Source: Pomphorhynchus laevis (Eukaryota; Acanthocephala; Palaeacanthocephala; Echinorhynchida; Pomphorhynchidae). From it: a stretch of 64,000 nt of DNA. Positions 1-11,440 of the stretch are shown piece after piece; the first letter of the stretch is position 1; each line of letters opens with the position of its first letter. The notes below the pieces were generated by a model. That model was given only the letters and a program-made list of their open reading frames with translations. It did no database searches and was not told the DNA's origin. The position numbers were made by a program, and so were the translations under genes. The DNA lies in the NCBI GenBank assembly GCA_012934845.2, contig WNNJ02001333.1, positions 124,001-188,000 of the forward strand. Direction: 5' to 3'.

Positions 1-330
1 AGCGATCCTTGAATACAATTTTTAGGAGAGGTGCTGATAAAGATTAGATTGCAAAGATTTGTTCAGGTGGATGAATGCGACAGGAGATATGTCGTCGAAA
101 AAGTATGGGTTATCCACAGGAACAAGAGACGAGATTATGGTTCTGAAGGCTGAAATATCGTGGTCGAGACGTGCTTGTGGAGATATGGAGGTGGAAGGAG
201 TGATATTGGTGACGATGACTCGACGATTGCGAGAATGAAAGTGTTTCCGTGAAGGAGAACGAATGACTTGAGTGTGTGAGGTTACGAGAGGAGAGCTGGG
301 AGTTTCATATATGAAGTGAGTAGGTTATTC
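1..330 (-). mobile_element. CR1-like LINE fragment, ORF1 part (continues left of window)
   Basis: The nucleotide sequence closely follows the ORF1 part of E2 at about 8505-8830, on the same strand. It covers the middle of ORF1 only. The fragment is cut by the left window edge and fades near 330, where an unrelated older CR1 copy begins. It has no open frame of useful length. The call rests on direct comparison within the window. Confidence 0.75.
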
Positions 331-359
331 AGTATGTCGTTGAGCAGACAAATAGTTAG

Positions 360-2450
360 CGATCCATATAACAAGATCCTTTACGTGTGAAACTATTTTG
401 ATGAGCTGACCACCTAGATGATATGTTGTCTCTAAGCATCATTACGTGAACGTATAAGCTTGCAAACACACTTCGATACATTTATATGCAAGCCGTTGGA
501 GCATGCCCACTTAGATGATATCCATATCTAAATTCGACCTAATTGCTCGCCAAATTTTAAGATCATTCGCATACAAAAATGAATCTAAACTTGGGAAATT
601 AGGTAAATTGTTCACATAAATACAGAATAGCAGTGGACACAATACCGAACCTTAAGCGACGCCAACATGAACAGGGTATCGATCAAAGAAAATACTATTA
701 ACCGTTACTTGATACGAGCCGTGTGATATGAAATGACATACCCAGCGAATAATAATAGAATCAATATTCAATGCCTGCATTTTACGAATCAATATATCAT
801 TTCAAACAAAGTCAAAAGTCTTCGAGAAATCGAAAAATACTACGTCGATATTGAATCATTCATCTACCAGGTAAACCCAACATTCCTAGGTTATTAAAAT
901 ATTCGTCCCCAGTCGAGTGATTTTTTTCGGAAGCCATGTTGATTATGCCACAATAACCTATTAGTGTATCTAACAAATCCAACTGTTTTAATTTGAGAGC
1001 ATCTGTTAGTTCCTTATCAAACCAAGGAATGTGATGTATACGTATCTTGGCTACCTTACGAGGAGAAAATCGTAGTAGCAATCTATGCAGAACCGATTCA
1101 AACTGATGCCATATCTCAACTCCAATAAAACATTGCAAAATATTAAAACATTGCAAAATATTAAAACATTGCAAAATATTTTAACAAGGCTTAGAGTGCG
1201 ACAATATATGTGAGAAATTTGAGTCGAAACAGAGTACGCGATGGTTTGAGTTGCCTGGATGATCCAAATGCGTAACATTATTGATCATTTATTTTTTGAT
1301 GTAAGGTGAATATCGAGTAAAGAATGATGCTCTCCAGAGAAACTTGTGAACTCTGTAACGTGGTAAGTAATGTACGAAAATTAAAAGTATCAAGGAATAC
1401 CGAAGAAGAATGATCATTCGCAGAGAACAAAATCTACTCCAATCGACAGTCGGCATATTTATATCACCCACTACTATTACATTACTACGGTAACTAAATT
1501 TTAGCAAATCGTCGATTATGCAACTCACATTAGAGCATGGACTGCGATGGATTAGACCGATAATGACTGATCCATGAGTAGGTAGCAATATGCTACCCTA
1601 TAAAGCCTCAATCCCTGCTTGTGAACGTTACTTGAACGTTACGCTTTTATGAACATAAAATATCACTCCACCACCTCTATTACTGGTTCTATCCGCCCGA
1701 TAAGTGGAATAATTCGTGACTTCAATCTCGGTGTCTGTAATATCAGAGTATAACCAAGTTTCAGTTATAGCCACTAACAATGAATGCGTAATCTGGACAC
1801 AAAGTCTTAATTCATTAATTTTAAAGAGGAGGCTACGAGCATTGGCTTAGAAAATCATGCAACCATAATTGACAGCGGCGGACTGCTAAGGACTTATCAC
1901 ATTGTCACCATTTCCGCCACCATTATTGGACCCACTGAGAGCAAATCACAAGGGGGAACGGTACTCAACAATATTGCTTAAGCATCTGATACATTCAAAT
2001 CTTTGAATATTTGATTAGGTAGAAGCGACGAAAATATTCTGAAAACATTCACCTAAAGTGGAATCCAATGTAACCGAATCCTTCGCTACACAACCTGAAA
2101 ATTTTCAATCGTCAAGTTCGTCTTTCCGGCATCTAAGCGCGCTTTAAACTTGTTTAACTAAGTGCAGACGTTTACGTTCATTAACATCAAGATCTTTCAA
2201 AAATTTGGTAGTAGAACCTTCGAGGCGAAAATAGTTCAGAAACATGTGCTGGACAGCAACCTTGTCAGTAAGTATTGATTTTAACAGTCTAGGACGATTA
2301 CTATCATTTTCACCAATACGGAAGAGAGCAACTACTCTAATTTTAAAAGTGACCTCCGTAAGAGAATGTGCCAGACTAATTGACAAGATTGCATGTATCT
2401 TCGACAAATCATCATATAATCAATTTTGAATGTTGACTGAATCTAATTTC
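360..2450 (-). mobile_element. Old degraded CR1-like LINE, same family as E3
   Basis: Read on the minus strand, this holds in order an ORF1 C-terminal piece (2144-2407, similar to the last third of the E3 ORF1), an APE-type endonuclease piece (1289-1588, with the VVGDIN box), a linker piece (860-1174) and a reverse transcriptase stretch (about 470-850) in which FDFSKTFDFV and a YADD-like YAND box can be read between stop codons. Many stops and frameshifts are present, so it is an old dead copy. The 3' end is lost. Family assignment is by similarity to E3 at 20538-24570. Confidence 0.7.
1127..1180. repeat. 18-bp unit, three perfect tandem copies
   Basis: The unit AAAACATTGCAAAATATT is repeated exactly three times. 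It lies inside the degraded CR1 copy between its endonuclease and reverse transcriptase parts. It looks like local slippage after the element died. Confidence 0.9.
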
Positions 2451-2755
2451 GGTACATTGTGAAAATGATAGCACGAGAAGAATCATGCTTGTTATACATT
2501 CGTGAACAAGTAGAAATGTGCTACATCGGGGAACTCACTCTTGTGTTGTCTATTGACTTGGATAACAGACATGTGGACTCCTTGGATGTATTGCCGTTTA
2601 AGCATGCATCCAAGTATGCGAAACCGCTACTGTCATGTTTCTCGACGATTTTCATGTCATTTTCGACATCATGATTTGACGTCAATCGCCTATATTAAAA
2701 CTTGTTGCTTTTAATATTTGCATCGTGTGCGAATGTCGTTGTTCATATTTTTTAA
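2451..2755. other. Unassigned stretch between two CR1 copies
   Basis: It probably contains more of the old CR1 ORF1 on the minus strand, since it directly precedes that ORF1 piece, but no motif could be recognised. A 71-codon plus-strand frame (2459-2674) has no visible domain and is probably chance. Confidence 0.4.
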
Positions 2756-5221
2756 TGTGGCAAATGCGTGACAGCTGCACGCTTGCAAGTCCACTAACAA
2801 AAAACACAGCAGAATTCATACATGTTTATTAATTAATTGTTGAAATTTAATCGGATTAGGCGTTTGAAGCATGGCATTGATGTTGATTGGCGGATATGAA
2901 TGAACAGATGATTCCACAACAGAGGATCATACATAACGAAGGAGCAGAAGCCAAAAGAGGTAGAGTATTTTGGGACATGTAAAAGAAGGAAATTACGGGA
3001 ACCAAGGAACAGTAAACAGCACGAGAATTGTCGAGAAAAGGAATGTTGAGAAATGAAGGGGTATTAAAAGTTATAAGGCTGAAAGCAATGATAAGAAGAC
3101 GAATTTGAACACGACAATAAATGGTAGACAAATCGAGAGAAGCAAGATTGTGAGATGAGTAAGCCGTTTTAAACTTAAAGACAGGCAATTTCAGTAGAGT
3201 GATTAGAGCGAAAAGCAGCTTGGAAGGGAGGGAACAAGTTGGTGGAAGACATATATGCATTAACTTGCTTGAGAACAAGACGCTCCAGGAGTTTAGAGAG
3301 GGTTGGGAGAAGTGAGATGGGACGGTACGAAGATGGTAGTGAAGGGTTGAGAGATTGATTTTGAGGAGAGGGCGAACAGTGGTGCATTTCCAGTTGGAAG
3401 AAAATGTGCGGTTGCGGATAGACAAGTCGAACAAAGTAGTTAGGAAGGGTGAGGTAGATGAGCAGATTTTTTAAGCGAGTGAGTGGGAATTGGGTCAGAA
3501 GAAGGGGTTTCATTAGGTAATTACAACAGAACCGTAGAAACTTCATCAGACGAAACGGGAAGAAGGTGTAATAGCTCTGGGAGGAAAGTATTTAAAGAGT
3601 AGAGAGGGTACAAGGGGGCTATGGGTATAACGGAAATTAAATTAGATAGCTTAGATTGCAGATAAGATAAAAATTCATCGGGATTAATGTTGCAAGGGGT
3701 AAATGATCATGAAAGAATTGAGTTTAAGATTTTCTAATAAGATTTAGAGTTGGAAGATGACTCGAGTTGATTTCGCCAAAAGATAGTAAGTTCAGTTCGC
3801 ATATGACTGAGATGGGAACGGTGAAGAGAAAGATAGGAAACACATATATTTGGAGTCAGTAAGATTGGATAACGTTTAAGAAAGCGATTAAACTCACGAA
3901 AAGAGTGACGGAGCCGACGCTTAGAAATACTACAGTCTGAATCGAACCAGGGAGCATGGCGCGACCGCTGAAAACGTCTTGGTCGACTAGGCAGAAGGTT
4001 ATTGAGGATCGACGTAAGTTCAGAATCAAACAGAATGAATAGATCATCGGGAAAGATAGTTAAGAGGAAGTGAAAAGAGTGAAGAATTGAGTAAGATTGT
4101 GCAGAGAATAAGGAAATCGAGAAGTTTTCAGGGTCGACTTGGTGTGGATAATGGTGGAGGTGGAGAAGGAGGATGGGGACGAGTAAGAGTAAGAGTGACA
4201 AGGAAATGATTGTACAAACCAAGATCAGTAATTGACAAGGAGGTATAGTCATTGAAGCAGTTAGGAACAGCAATGATGTCGAGAGCACCGCCGAGAATAT
4301 GAGTTGGGCTTGTTGAAAGTAATTTATAGTTAAAATCAGAAAAAAGATTAGTTAAAGTGATAGAGTCAGAGTCAGCCGGGCGATCAAGACGAATGTTAAA
4401 GTCACCGAGAACAAACGAAGGAGTACAAGACAATGAACAGTGAGACGTTCGATCTGCAAGGTCGTTAAAGAAGATACGTTAGGGGGCAACTGAACCTGGA
4501 CGGTATACAATCACAAGTTCGAGAGGGAAAGTAGTCGATAATCTGCGTATGAGTAATTCTAGCGAAGTGTAACGGATGTTAGCATTAATTTTACGTAGAG
4601 ACGTTGAGTGGCGAGCAATGGCAACAATACCACCATGGTTAGAAGCAGTAGATGTATGAGATGCCATTGGACGAGCTGATACAACTAGTAAACAACCAGA
4701 GCGACATATACCACGAATAGCAAGATCGTCGAAGTCAGAGTGCCAGGATTCGGTAATGCAGAAAATATCGATAGATAATTGATCGACGATATCATGGAGC
4801 ATATTTGCTTTATGAAAAATGGAGCGAGTGTTGAATAGACTAAGACGAAAAGTATGCTTAGAAGCGAGATCGACTAGTGGAGAAGATAAGAGGGGGAGAT
4901 GGGACGCCATCGAATTTTTGGCCTTGTGTGTACAACGTGAAAATTTTCGTTGATCTGAAGTATTGATAAGATGACTCGCTGTTTGTTTCACATCGATGTT
5001 TCTCAATGCGAGCCAAATTGAGCTGGGCAATATCGGAAGGGGAGCGGTCAGGAAAGATGCGACAAGTAGACGAAGTGGTAAGAAGTTACAAACGTTGGGA
5101 GAGTACCAAGGATGCATGTGAACTATGTCGGAAAACGATCTTTATGAGTGAAGGACTGAGAAGATTGGATTTAGAAGATTTGTTTAAAGGGATACAAGAT
5201 ACAGGAGCGATATTATTGAAA
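2756..5221 (-). mobile_element. CR1-like LINE E1, 3' part (ORF2 and end of ORF1)
   Basis: The 3' end on the minus strand is a conserved hairpin tail (ACGCATTTGCCACRTT type) at about 2756-2810. ORF2 pieces follow at 2856-3546 (end of the reverse transcriptase), 3734-4433 (linker and endonuclease end) and 4479-4930 (APE endonuclease start, with FNTRSI and ITESW boxes). The end of ORF1 lies at about 4930-5221. The reverse transcriptase has lost its palm: the sequence jumps from the PFQAAFRSNHST fingers box straight to the C-terminal region, so the YADD centre is missing. ORF1 stops abruptly at 5221, where the 3' tail of E2 begins, and resumes at 9419. E1 was therefore split by E2. Several frameshifts are present and the copy is dead. 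Confidence 0.85.
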
Positions 5222-5379
5222 AAAAAAGATTTATTTTAACGTGGCAAATGCGTGCCAGCGCACGCTTACATGACCACAACAAAAAAGGACGGTGAATCAG
5301 GTGTCGAGAAGGTGTAACGGAGGAGGTGTTTGATTGTGATAAAGGAGGGGGCTTGGCGGACGTCGAGAGTGAGTTGATT

Positions 5380-8298
5380 CCAGGCGAGTGAGGCGGCGAC
5401 GAGGAAGGATCGGATACCGTAGTTGCTGGAGTTATTAGGAACGTGGAGTCAGAGGGTTTGACAGGAACGAAGCGATAGCGAGGTGGGACGAGTATCGTCT
5501 AAGATAGGAAGGTTGATGAACGATGGGGAGCCGACAGCGATGAGACGAAAAGTAACGAGAAGGCGGAGTTTGATGCGGATGTGGATGATGGGCAAGGAGA
5601 GTTGGGCAAAATATTTGGATGTGTGGTCGAAGCAACAGAGACGAAAGAGCACTCGAACGGCGGTGTTGATTATTCGTTGTAGGGGTAGGATGATGGAGTT
5701 TGTTGAATTGGCGAAAAGGCTAAGGCAGTAATTGATTTTAGGAAAAAAAAAGCGATGAAAGTAGAGACATACAAGAACGGAAGTCGATAAGGGGGCGGAT
5801 ACGGCGGATGTCACGAAGAATTAAGTTAGATGAGCGGACCTTGTCACGGACGAAGGGTTTAAGGGAAAGGTGATCATCGAAATGGAAGCCTATAAAGTGA
5901 GATTGTGGACTATAGGGATGATCGATGAGGCAAAAGATACAGTGGGAAGAGATATGTTTGGTTTACGGGGGAGGATCCACATTATTTTAGACATGTCGGG
6001 GTTTAGAACGATATGGAGATTGGAGAGACGTTTGTAGATAGAAGAAAGACAGTTGGAGGCAGAAATGCCGATATCGTGTATGCGATGTGCGGGTGCATGA
6101 GTATAGATTAGAATGTCATCGGCGTATTGCATGACGTTAAAGGAGTAAGGTTTGATAAACGGAGAGAGATCCGTTAAGCAGAAGAGAGATAAGCAGAAGA
6201 GAGATAAGCAGAAGAGAGAAAGATCCGTTAAGCAGAAGAGAGAGATCCGTTAAGCAGAAGAGAGATAAGCAGAAGAGATCCGATAAGCAGAAGAGAGAAA
6301 AGCAGGGGACCTAAGACTGAACCTTAATGGACCCCGCAAAAAATAGAGATGAGAGGTTAGGATGAGGAATTAGATCAGACGCGAAAGGAACAGTCGGATA
6401 GATATGAGGCAAACCATGCGACGGAGGAGGAAGAAAAACCGTAATCATAAGGAACGCAAGAAAGGAGGACGGAGTGGTCGACAATGTCGAATGCGGGGGA
6501 GAGCTCAAGGGAGATTATAACACTATATAGAGCCTTGTATTGAGAAATAAGTAAGTCGTTGTACACTTTTATGCCTGCGATTTCTCTCGAGTAATTAGAG
6601 CGGCTAGTGGTTTGGAAAGGAGGGTACAGATTGGATGAGGAGAGATAAGCGTTGATTTGTATTAAGATGAGGCGTTTTAAGAGCTTAAAGAGTAGGGAGT
6701 AGTGAAATGGGGCGATAGCTAGAAGGAAGGGAGGGGTCGAGCGATTGTTTCTTAAGGAGGGGACGAACGATTGCAGATTTACAGTGTGAAGAGAATATAC
6801 GACTGCGGATGGACGAGTTAAACAAGGTTTTAAGAAATGGGGATATCGATGAGCATATAGATTTTAATATGTGAGTAGGCAGGAGATCAGCAGGTGAGGT
6901 TTTGTTGGGCAAGGACATGAGGACAGATGATACTTCTCTAGGTGAGACAGGGAGAAGATAAAAGAGTTCCGGGAGGATGAGAATATACTGGGCAGAGTGG
7001 GATAGGATGGAGACCGGGGTGTGAGAGAGCAGCGTGGATACTTTAGTCTGGAGAAATGACGAATAATCATTGGCATTGATGTTGCACGGCGAAGAGGAGC
7101 GAGCAAGGATTGAGTTAAAAGTATGCCAGAGAGTCTTAGAGTTGAATGAAGTGATGATGTTATGCTGCCAGAAGGAGTTGCATTTAGTACGTAGTAGGTT
7201 GAGATGAGACCGGCGAAGAGCAAGATAGGAATCACGGAAAGACGGAGTGATTGAGCGGAAATCAAGTCTGAGAGAGCGGTGATAGACTCGTAAAGCATGG
7301 CGGAGTCGACGCTTTGAGATTAGACATTGAATGTCAAACCATGGGACACGGTGCAATCGACGGTGTGGGTGAGACTTGAAGGGCAAGAGAATATCGAGAG
7401 TGGATGTGAGTTCAGAGTCGAAAAGAAAGGCGAGATCGTGAGGAGATGAATATGTTATTGTGGGTAATGATAGAGACGATTTGAGTAAGGCAGAGCGGAG
7501 AAGGGAGAGGTCAAGATTTCTCCAAGGGCGACGTAGGATTGTAGGTGTGTGAGGAGGGGTGTGGTTGCGAGTGAGATCAAGGGTGATAAGAAAGTGATCG
7601 GATAGACCAGGATCAGAAGATGGACAGTGAGGTGTAGGCAGCAAAATGATTGGGGACAGCGATGATGTCGAGTGCCCCACCAAGTATATGTGTACAGGGC
7701 AGTGGAAATTAGTTTGTAATTGTAGTTAGATAGAATGTTGATTAACCGGATGGAATCCGTGGAAGAGGGGCGGTCGAGGCGAATATTGAAGTCGCCTAGA
7801 ATGGGTGAAGGGATTGAGGACAAAGAACAATGAGAAAAGAGGTCAGCGAGTTCGGTAAAGAATAAGGCTGTAGGAGCTGATGAACCAGGATGCTATACAA
7901 TGACAAAATCTAGAGTGATCGGGTTAGAATAACGACAAGAGAGCAATTCAAAAGAGCAAGGACTGAAAGGGGGATTGATTTTGCTAAGAGACTCGGGGTG
8001 ACGCGCGAATGCGACGATGCCGCCATGATTAGAGAATTTAGAAGGGCATGAGCTGAGGGGGCGGGCGGATTTGACTAGGGAGCAACCGGCAGAGAGCAGA
8101 CGGCGAATGGAAAGGTCGTCGGAATCTGAGTGTCAGGATTCGGTGAGGCAGAAGAGATCGATGGATTGCTTGGTGAATAGGTTGAGGATAAGATCGGATT
8201 TATTGAGAATAGATCTAGTGTTGAGGAGACCGAGGCGGAAACCGTGTGCTGTGGCGAAAGAGTCTAGTGGAGAAGACACATAGGAGAGATGAAGCGCC
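5380..8298 (-). pseudogene. E2 ORF2: APE endonuclease and reverse transcriptase, broken
   Basis: ORF2 would nick target DNA and copy the element RNA at the nick. The endonuclease starts near 8298 with the NTRSI box, then LTES, GGIVAF and GDFNIRLD boxes (to about 7460). A long open stretch at 6685-7683 carries the endonuclease end (SDH box), the linker and the first reverse transcriptase boxes, ending at SYRPISLLPTL. The palm follows in pieces at 6311-6566 and 5890-6132 (MQYADD). The C-terminal region is at 5435-5814. Frameshifts separate these pieces, and a 15-bp-unit minisatellite lies between the PQGS-type box and YADD. Confidence 0.82.
6165..6310. repeat. Minisatellite with about 15-bp units inside E2 reverse transcriptase
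   Basis: The motif AAGCAGAAGAGAGAT and variants with a GATCCGTT spacer recur about eight times. The intact E6 copy has a single instance here, coding for FSLLLGDL. Units of 15 bp keep the frame, so the array reads as repeated LLLIS on the minus strand. It arose by slippage after or near insertion of E2. Confidence 0.85.
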
Positions 8299-9250
8299 AT
8301 CGAATTTTTGGACGGGTGTGGACAACTTGAAAATTTCCGTCTATGTTTCGGATGGAGAGTGATGTTTCGCCGTTTTCCTCGCGACGACGTTTTTCGATGC
8401 GGGCTGAAGAGATTTGAGCGATTTCCGAAGGGGCGCGATCGTGAAAAATTCGAGTGTTTGAAGATGACATGAGTTTGAATCGTTGAGAGAGGACAGAAGA
8501 CGCGTGAGAGCGATGACTGAAAACAATTTTTAGGAAAAGGGGCTGGGAAGGATTAGATTGAGAAGATTTGTTTAGACGGATGAATGCGACAGGAGAAATG
8601 TCCTTGAAAAAGGATGGTTTATCCGCAGGAACAATATACGAGAGGATGGATCTAAAGGCGGAAACATCGTGGTCCAGACGTGCTTGTGGAGATGAGTTGT
8701 TAGAAGGCGTGATATTTGTGACAATGACGCAACGATCGCGAGAAGCAACGCGCTTCCGTAAAGGAGGACGACTGACGTGAGTAGGTGAGATCACGATAGA
8801 AGAGCTGGCAGTTGATGATTTGGAGGGATTTGGTTTGACGACGGGAGACATAGAGGATAATGATAATAAAGAGGATGGCAAGCGATGTGAGGAAAGGTTA
8901 TGAGTGGAAGGATAGTGGAGGTTGGTGGAGGTGATTTTGATTGATGGATGCAAGTTATTGAGAAACGAGACGGGAAGGACGGGACGTGGGGTGTCAGGGA
9001 GTGAAGATGACATAGAATGGAAAGTGTATATGGTGGCAGGCTTGGTGGGTGGAGAAAGGACATTAGAAACGACGGGGGTAGTTTGAGCTGACGTGTTGGA
9101 TGTTGATATGTGCTTATTGGAAAGGTTGCAGATTAGTTTGTTTGCACAAAAACCACATACGAAGTCTTCTTTAGCCTTATTCTTGTCACAGGTGATTGTT
9201 GTCCAGACGCTGCAGTCGTGTATCGTGCACTGTACTTGCAGTTGTTTATA
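8264..9250 (-). pseudogene. E2 ORF1: PHD-like finger plus nucleic-acid-binding C-terminal domain
   Basis: ORF1 proteins of CR1 elements bind the element's RNA in the ribonucleoprotein particle. The N-terminal part (about 9250-9130) can be read as a short cysteine module, C-x4-C-x-W about 20 residues before CGFC, like the truncated PHD fingers known in CR1 ORF1. The main open part, 249 codons at 8264-9013, is rich in Ser and Pro at first. It then has a basic C-terminal domain also seen in E1, E3 and the old copy at 2144-2407. The finger and the main part are in different frames, so at least one frameshift exists. The stop lies 34 nt inside the start of ORF2 (ATG near 8298), a compact overlap typical of LINEs. 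Confidence 0.75.
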
Positions 9251-9289
9251 GTTGGTGTCGGTCTTAGTTGTTTTCTTACGTCCTTATAT

Positions 9290-9365
9290 AAACGATGGTT
9301 GTCGTCGATTGTTGTCATCGATGGTTGTCGTCGATGGTTGTCGTCGATAGTTGTCGTTGTAAGAT
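9290..9365. repeat. Tandem repeats in the 5' region of E2
   Basis: On the minus strand the unit is close to ATCGACGACAACC (about 13-15 bp), repeated about five times. It lies just upstream of the ORF1 finger. E3, from another CR1 family, has a different short tandem array in the same place. Confidence 0.8.
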
Positions 9366-9418
9366 GTTTGTAACTTTTTGTATGTTTTAGCTTGTAAGTA
9401 GTTAACAGGGATAACAAT

Positions 9419-10400
9419 ATAGTTTAAACTATCTAAAGGAATGGATTATAATCAGGAAGAATTGTTGAGAGAATAGACTTGAAAGCAGATACATTATCAT
9501 CATCAAGGCGACATTGATGAGAAGCAGATTTGGGAAGCTTTAAGTTAGATATGATAATGTATCAATCGCGCGAAGGAAAACGATTTCGTGGAAGTGGTGG
9601 ACGGACGGAGCTTTAAGAGTAGAGGCAGAAGAGCAGATAAACGTGGGAATGACATGGGTGCTAAGTGAAGATTTAAGATAGTTTGAAGCATGTGTGACAG
9701 GAGTGGATTGTTGAATCGGTTGAACGGAGATGTTACTGGAGATGATTTTGACGGAAAGATGTAAATTATTGAGATGTGATTTGGTGGAGGTAGAGTAAGG
9801 AGTACGTGAAGAGAAGAAAGAGGTATGAGATGTATTTAGATGTGACGGTGAATAGGAAAAATAAGATACGAGATGAAGGCCTTTACTGATTGAATTGTTA
9901 GGAAGATGAAGATTAAGGGAAGCTTTATGCATAGTTAAACGAGGAGTGTGTTTGAGAGAAGTTTTAAGAACGGGATTTATAGATGGCGAAGGAGTTAGTA
10001 ATCAAACGATGACGACAATAGCTTGAAAGATATTTTGTCGTTTATTGATGTTCCATGTATAACAGCAATCTGATTCGACTGAGAGACATCATTAATATCA
10101 TTTATTGAGCACAACTCTGTTTCGTTAGCCTCCAGAACGTCTCTACCGTCTGAGTGGTCATGCTTCATTAGCTTACCTACGAGGGCAGCACAACTTAAGT
10201 CGCAGAGGAAATTCCTTCTCGAAACGTTGTCCTCGTCAATGAAAGGAATGGCAACGTGAGTCCAAACATTGCAGTCTTCGGTGTCGCATCCAATTTGCTT
10301 TTTGATGTAAGTTTCCTTGACTGACTTGAGTTGCTGGCCGACATTTTTAGTTAGGTTTCTCTCTGCCATAATAAGATGTCAATGAACATTGAAAATGCGT
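9419..10400 (-). mobile_element. CR1-like LINE E1, 5' part (ORF1)
   Basis: This continues the ORF1 of E1 beyond the E2 insertion. Frame 9995-10369 (124 codons, starting MAERNLTKN) has the cysteine module of CR1 ORF1: C-x4-C-x-WTH, then a CDLSC pair about 25 residues on. Frame 9540-9932 (130 codons) covers the Ser-rich middle. A frameshift lies between them. The stretch 9437-9560 matches E2 ORF1 near 8600-8720, which shows that it joins the E1 part ending at 5221. The 5' end is not sharply defined. Confidence 0.8.
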
Positions 10401-10599
10401 TTCCGTTAAAACTCCTTGTAGGTATGTATAAACTATTGAGCGGAGCGAGCCGATTGTGTTATTTTATCTCTTAAACGTTTTTAGGTGATGAGGCTTTGTT
10501 GATCCATCGTCATAACTTCATGATCTTGTGACTCTGAAATGAATACATTTTGCGACGAAATAGTGTTTGATTAAATATGGCACGTTTCATGTTCACCTG

Positions 10600-10830
10600 A
10601 AATATGTTCACGATCGACGATATGGTTTGAATCTGAGGCTCTTTTTGCTGTACTTGCATTCATAGTTGAAGAGCAAACGCAGAGTAAAAACCACAAATGA
10701 ACTGTCTCCTAGTAAGCTTGTAATCTGACCGCGGAACAGATACCGTAGTTCAAATGTTACAGCCGACAAAATTATCTCCAACTCAACGTGATACATATGC
10801 AGATATTTCAGTTTGTTTTCTGCCACCCAT
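10600..10830 (-). mobile_element. CR1 ORF1 finger fragment
   Basis: A minus-strand stretch reads TTVSVPRSDYK then FICGFY. This is like the W...CGFC module of the CR1 ORF1 proteins at 9130-9250 and 20600-20760, but with a stop and frameshift. It is a small, old 5' piece of another CR1 copy. The 72-codon frame at 10608-10826 overlaps it in another phase and is probably not coding. Confidence 0.5.
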
Positions 10831-10959
10831 GTCGATTTGAAATAACTTTCGTGACCTCGTTCCTCTTTATTTCCTCGTTCCTTGTTGTTTCTTTATATTG
10901 CATGTTATTATCTTGTGTATTTTATCTCTTAAAATGTGTATTTTAGCTGTTAAAATTTT

Positions 10960-11125
10960 ATGCTCAATTTTGAAATTTTAAAATTTCAATTTTAACTTTT
11001 AACTTGATATAAATATAAATTGTATAAAATCTTATATAATTATTTATTATTTATCTTATTTTAATTTATATTTAGTATAAAATACGTAGACTCAGTTATA
11101 TGATCTGATTGGTCCGACCAACATA
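10960..11125 (+). mobile_element. Penelope-like element PLE-A, 3' tail only
   Basis: The stretch is AT-rich and ends in CGTAGACTCAGTTA followed by GATCTGAT. This is the reverse complement of the outermost end shared by the three larger PLE-A copies (16815, 53585 and 58915). The same terminal motif ends the tail at 56225-56690. Only the last 150 bp or so of the element are present. Confidence 0.65.
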
Positions 11126-11440
11126 AATATGGTTAAAATTTAAAATATTTAATTTGATAACATGACTGTTGCTTTTAACCATATATTTTCATTTATTATT
11201 TACAGATAGAATAGGTTTCAATATTAAATTATAGTCGTTAATTAAGAAATTATTCAAATCAAATATGTAACGATAGGTTTTTACGATGAAATTTAAGTTA
11301 ATAGAACTGAAATAAAAAATTCTTTCATTAGCTAAATTTGCAATGTATAATAATTATTCATGCGGCAGCATTAGAAGGTCTTGTGTTTTTTCTTTTCAAT
11401 AAACTGGTTAGTAAATATATGTAATTAGCATCGTTAATAT
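11126..11440. other. AT-rich spacer downstream of msrA
   Basis: No coding or repeat signal was seen. An ATTTATT-rich stretch could supply the msrA polyadenylation region, but no clear signal can be singled out. Confidence 0.5.

Larger units (their letters stand above)
5222..9418 (-). mobile_element. CR1-like LINE E2, near full length, inserted in E1
   Basis: On the minus strand the element runs from a 5' region with tandem repeats (about 9290-9400), through ORF1 (about 9250 to 8264) and ORF2 (8298 to about 5380), to a 3' hairpin tail ending in AAATAAATC plus an oligo(T) run at 5222-5240. Its insertion splits the ORF1 of E1, whose two halves resume on either side, so E2 is the younger of the two. 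ORF2 has several frameshifts and a minisatellite in the reverse transcriptase, so it is no longer active. Length is typical of CR1 elements (4-5 kb). Confidence 0.88.

Noticed and set aside
1127-1180. CRISPR array
   Set aside because: Three 18-bp units without spacers in a eukaryotic element remnant are plain tandem repeats.
860-1278. Separate small genes from overlapping minus-strand frames
   Set aside because: They are pieces and shadows of one degraded CR1 copy.
5006-5731. Plus-strand Arg/Glu/Lys-rich frames (also 8071, 15018, 15417, 19520, 37539)
   Set aside because: They are antisense shadows of CR1 coding sequence, whose Ser/Leu/Pro-rich frames give charged antisense readings.
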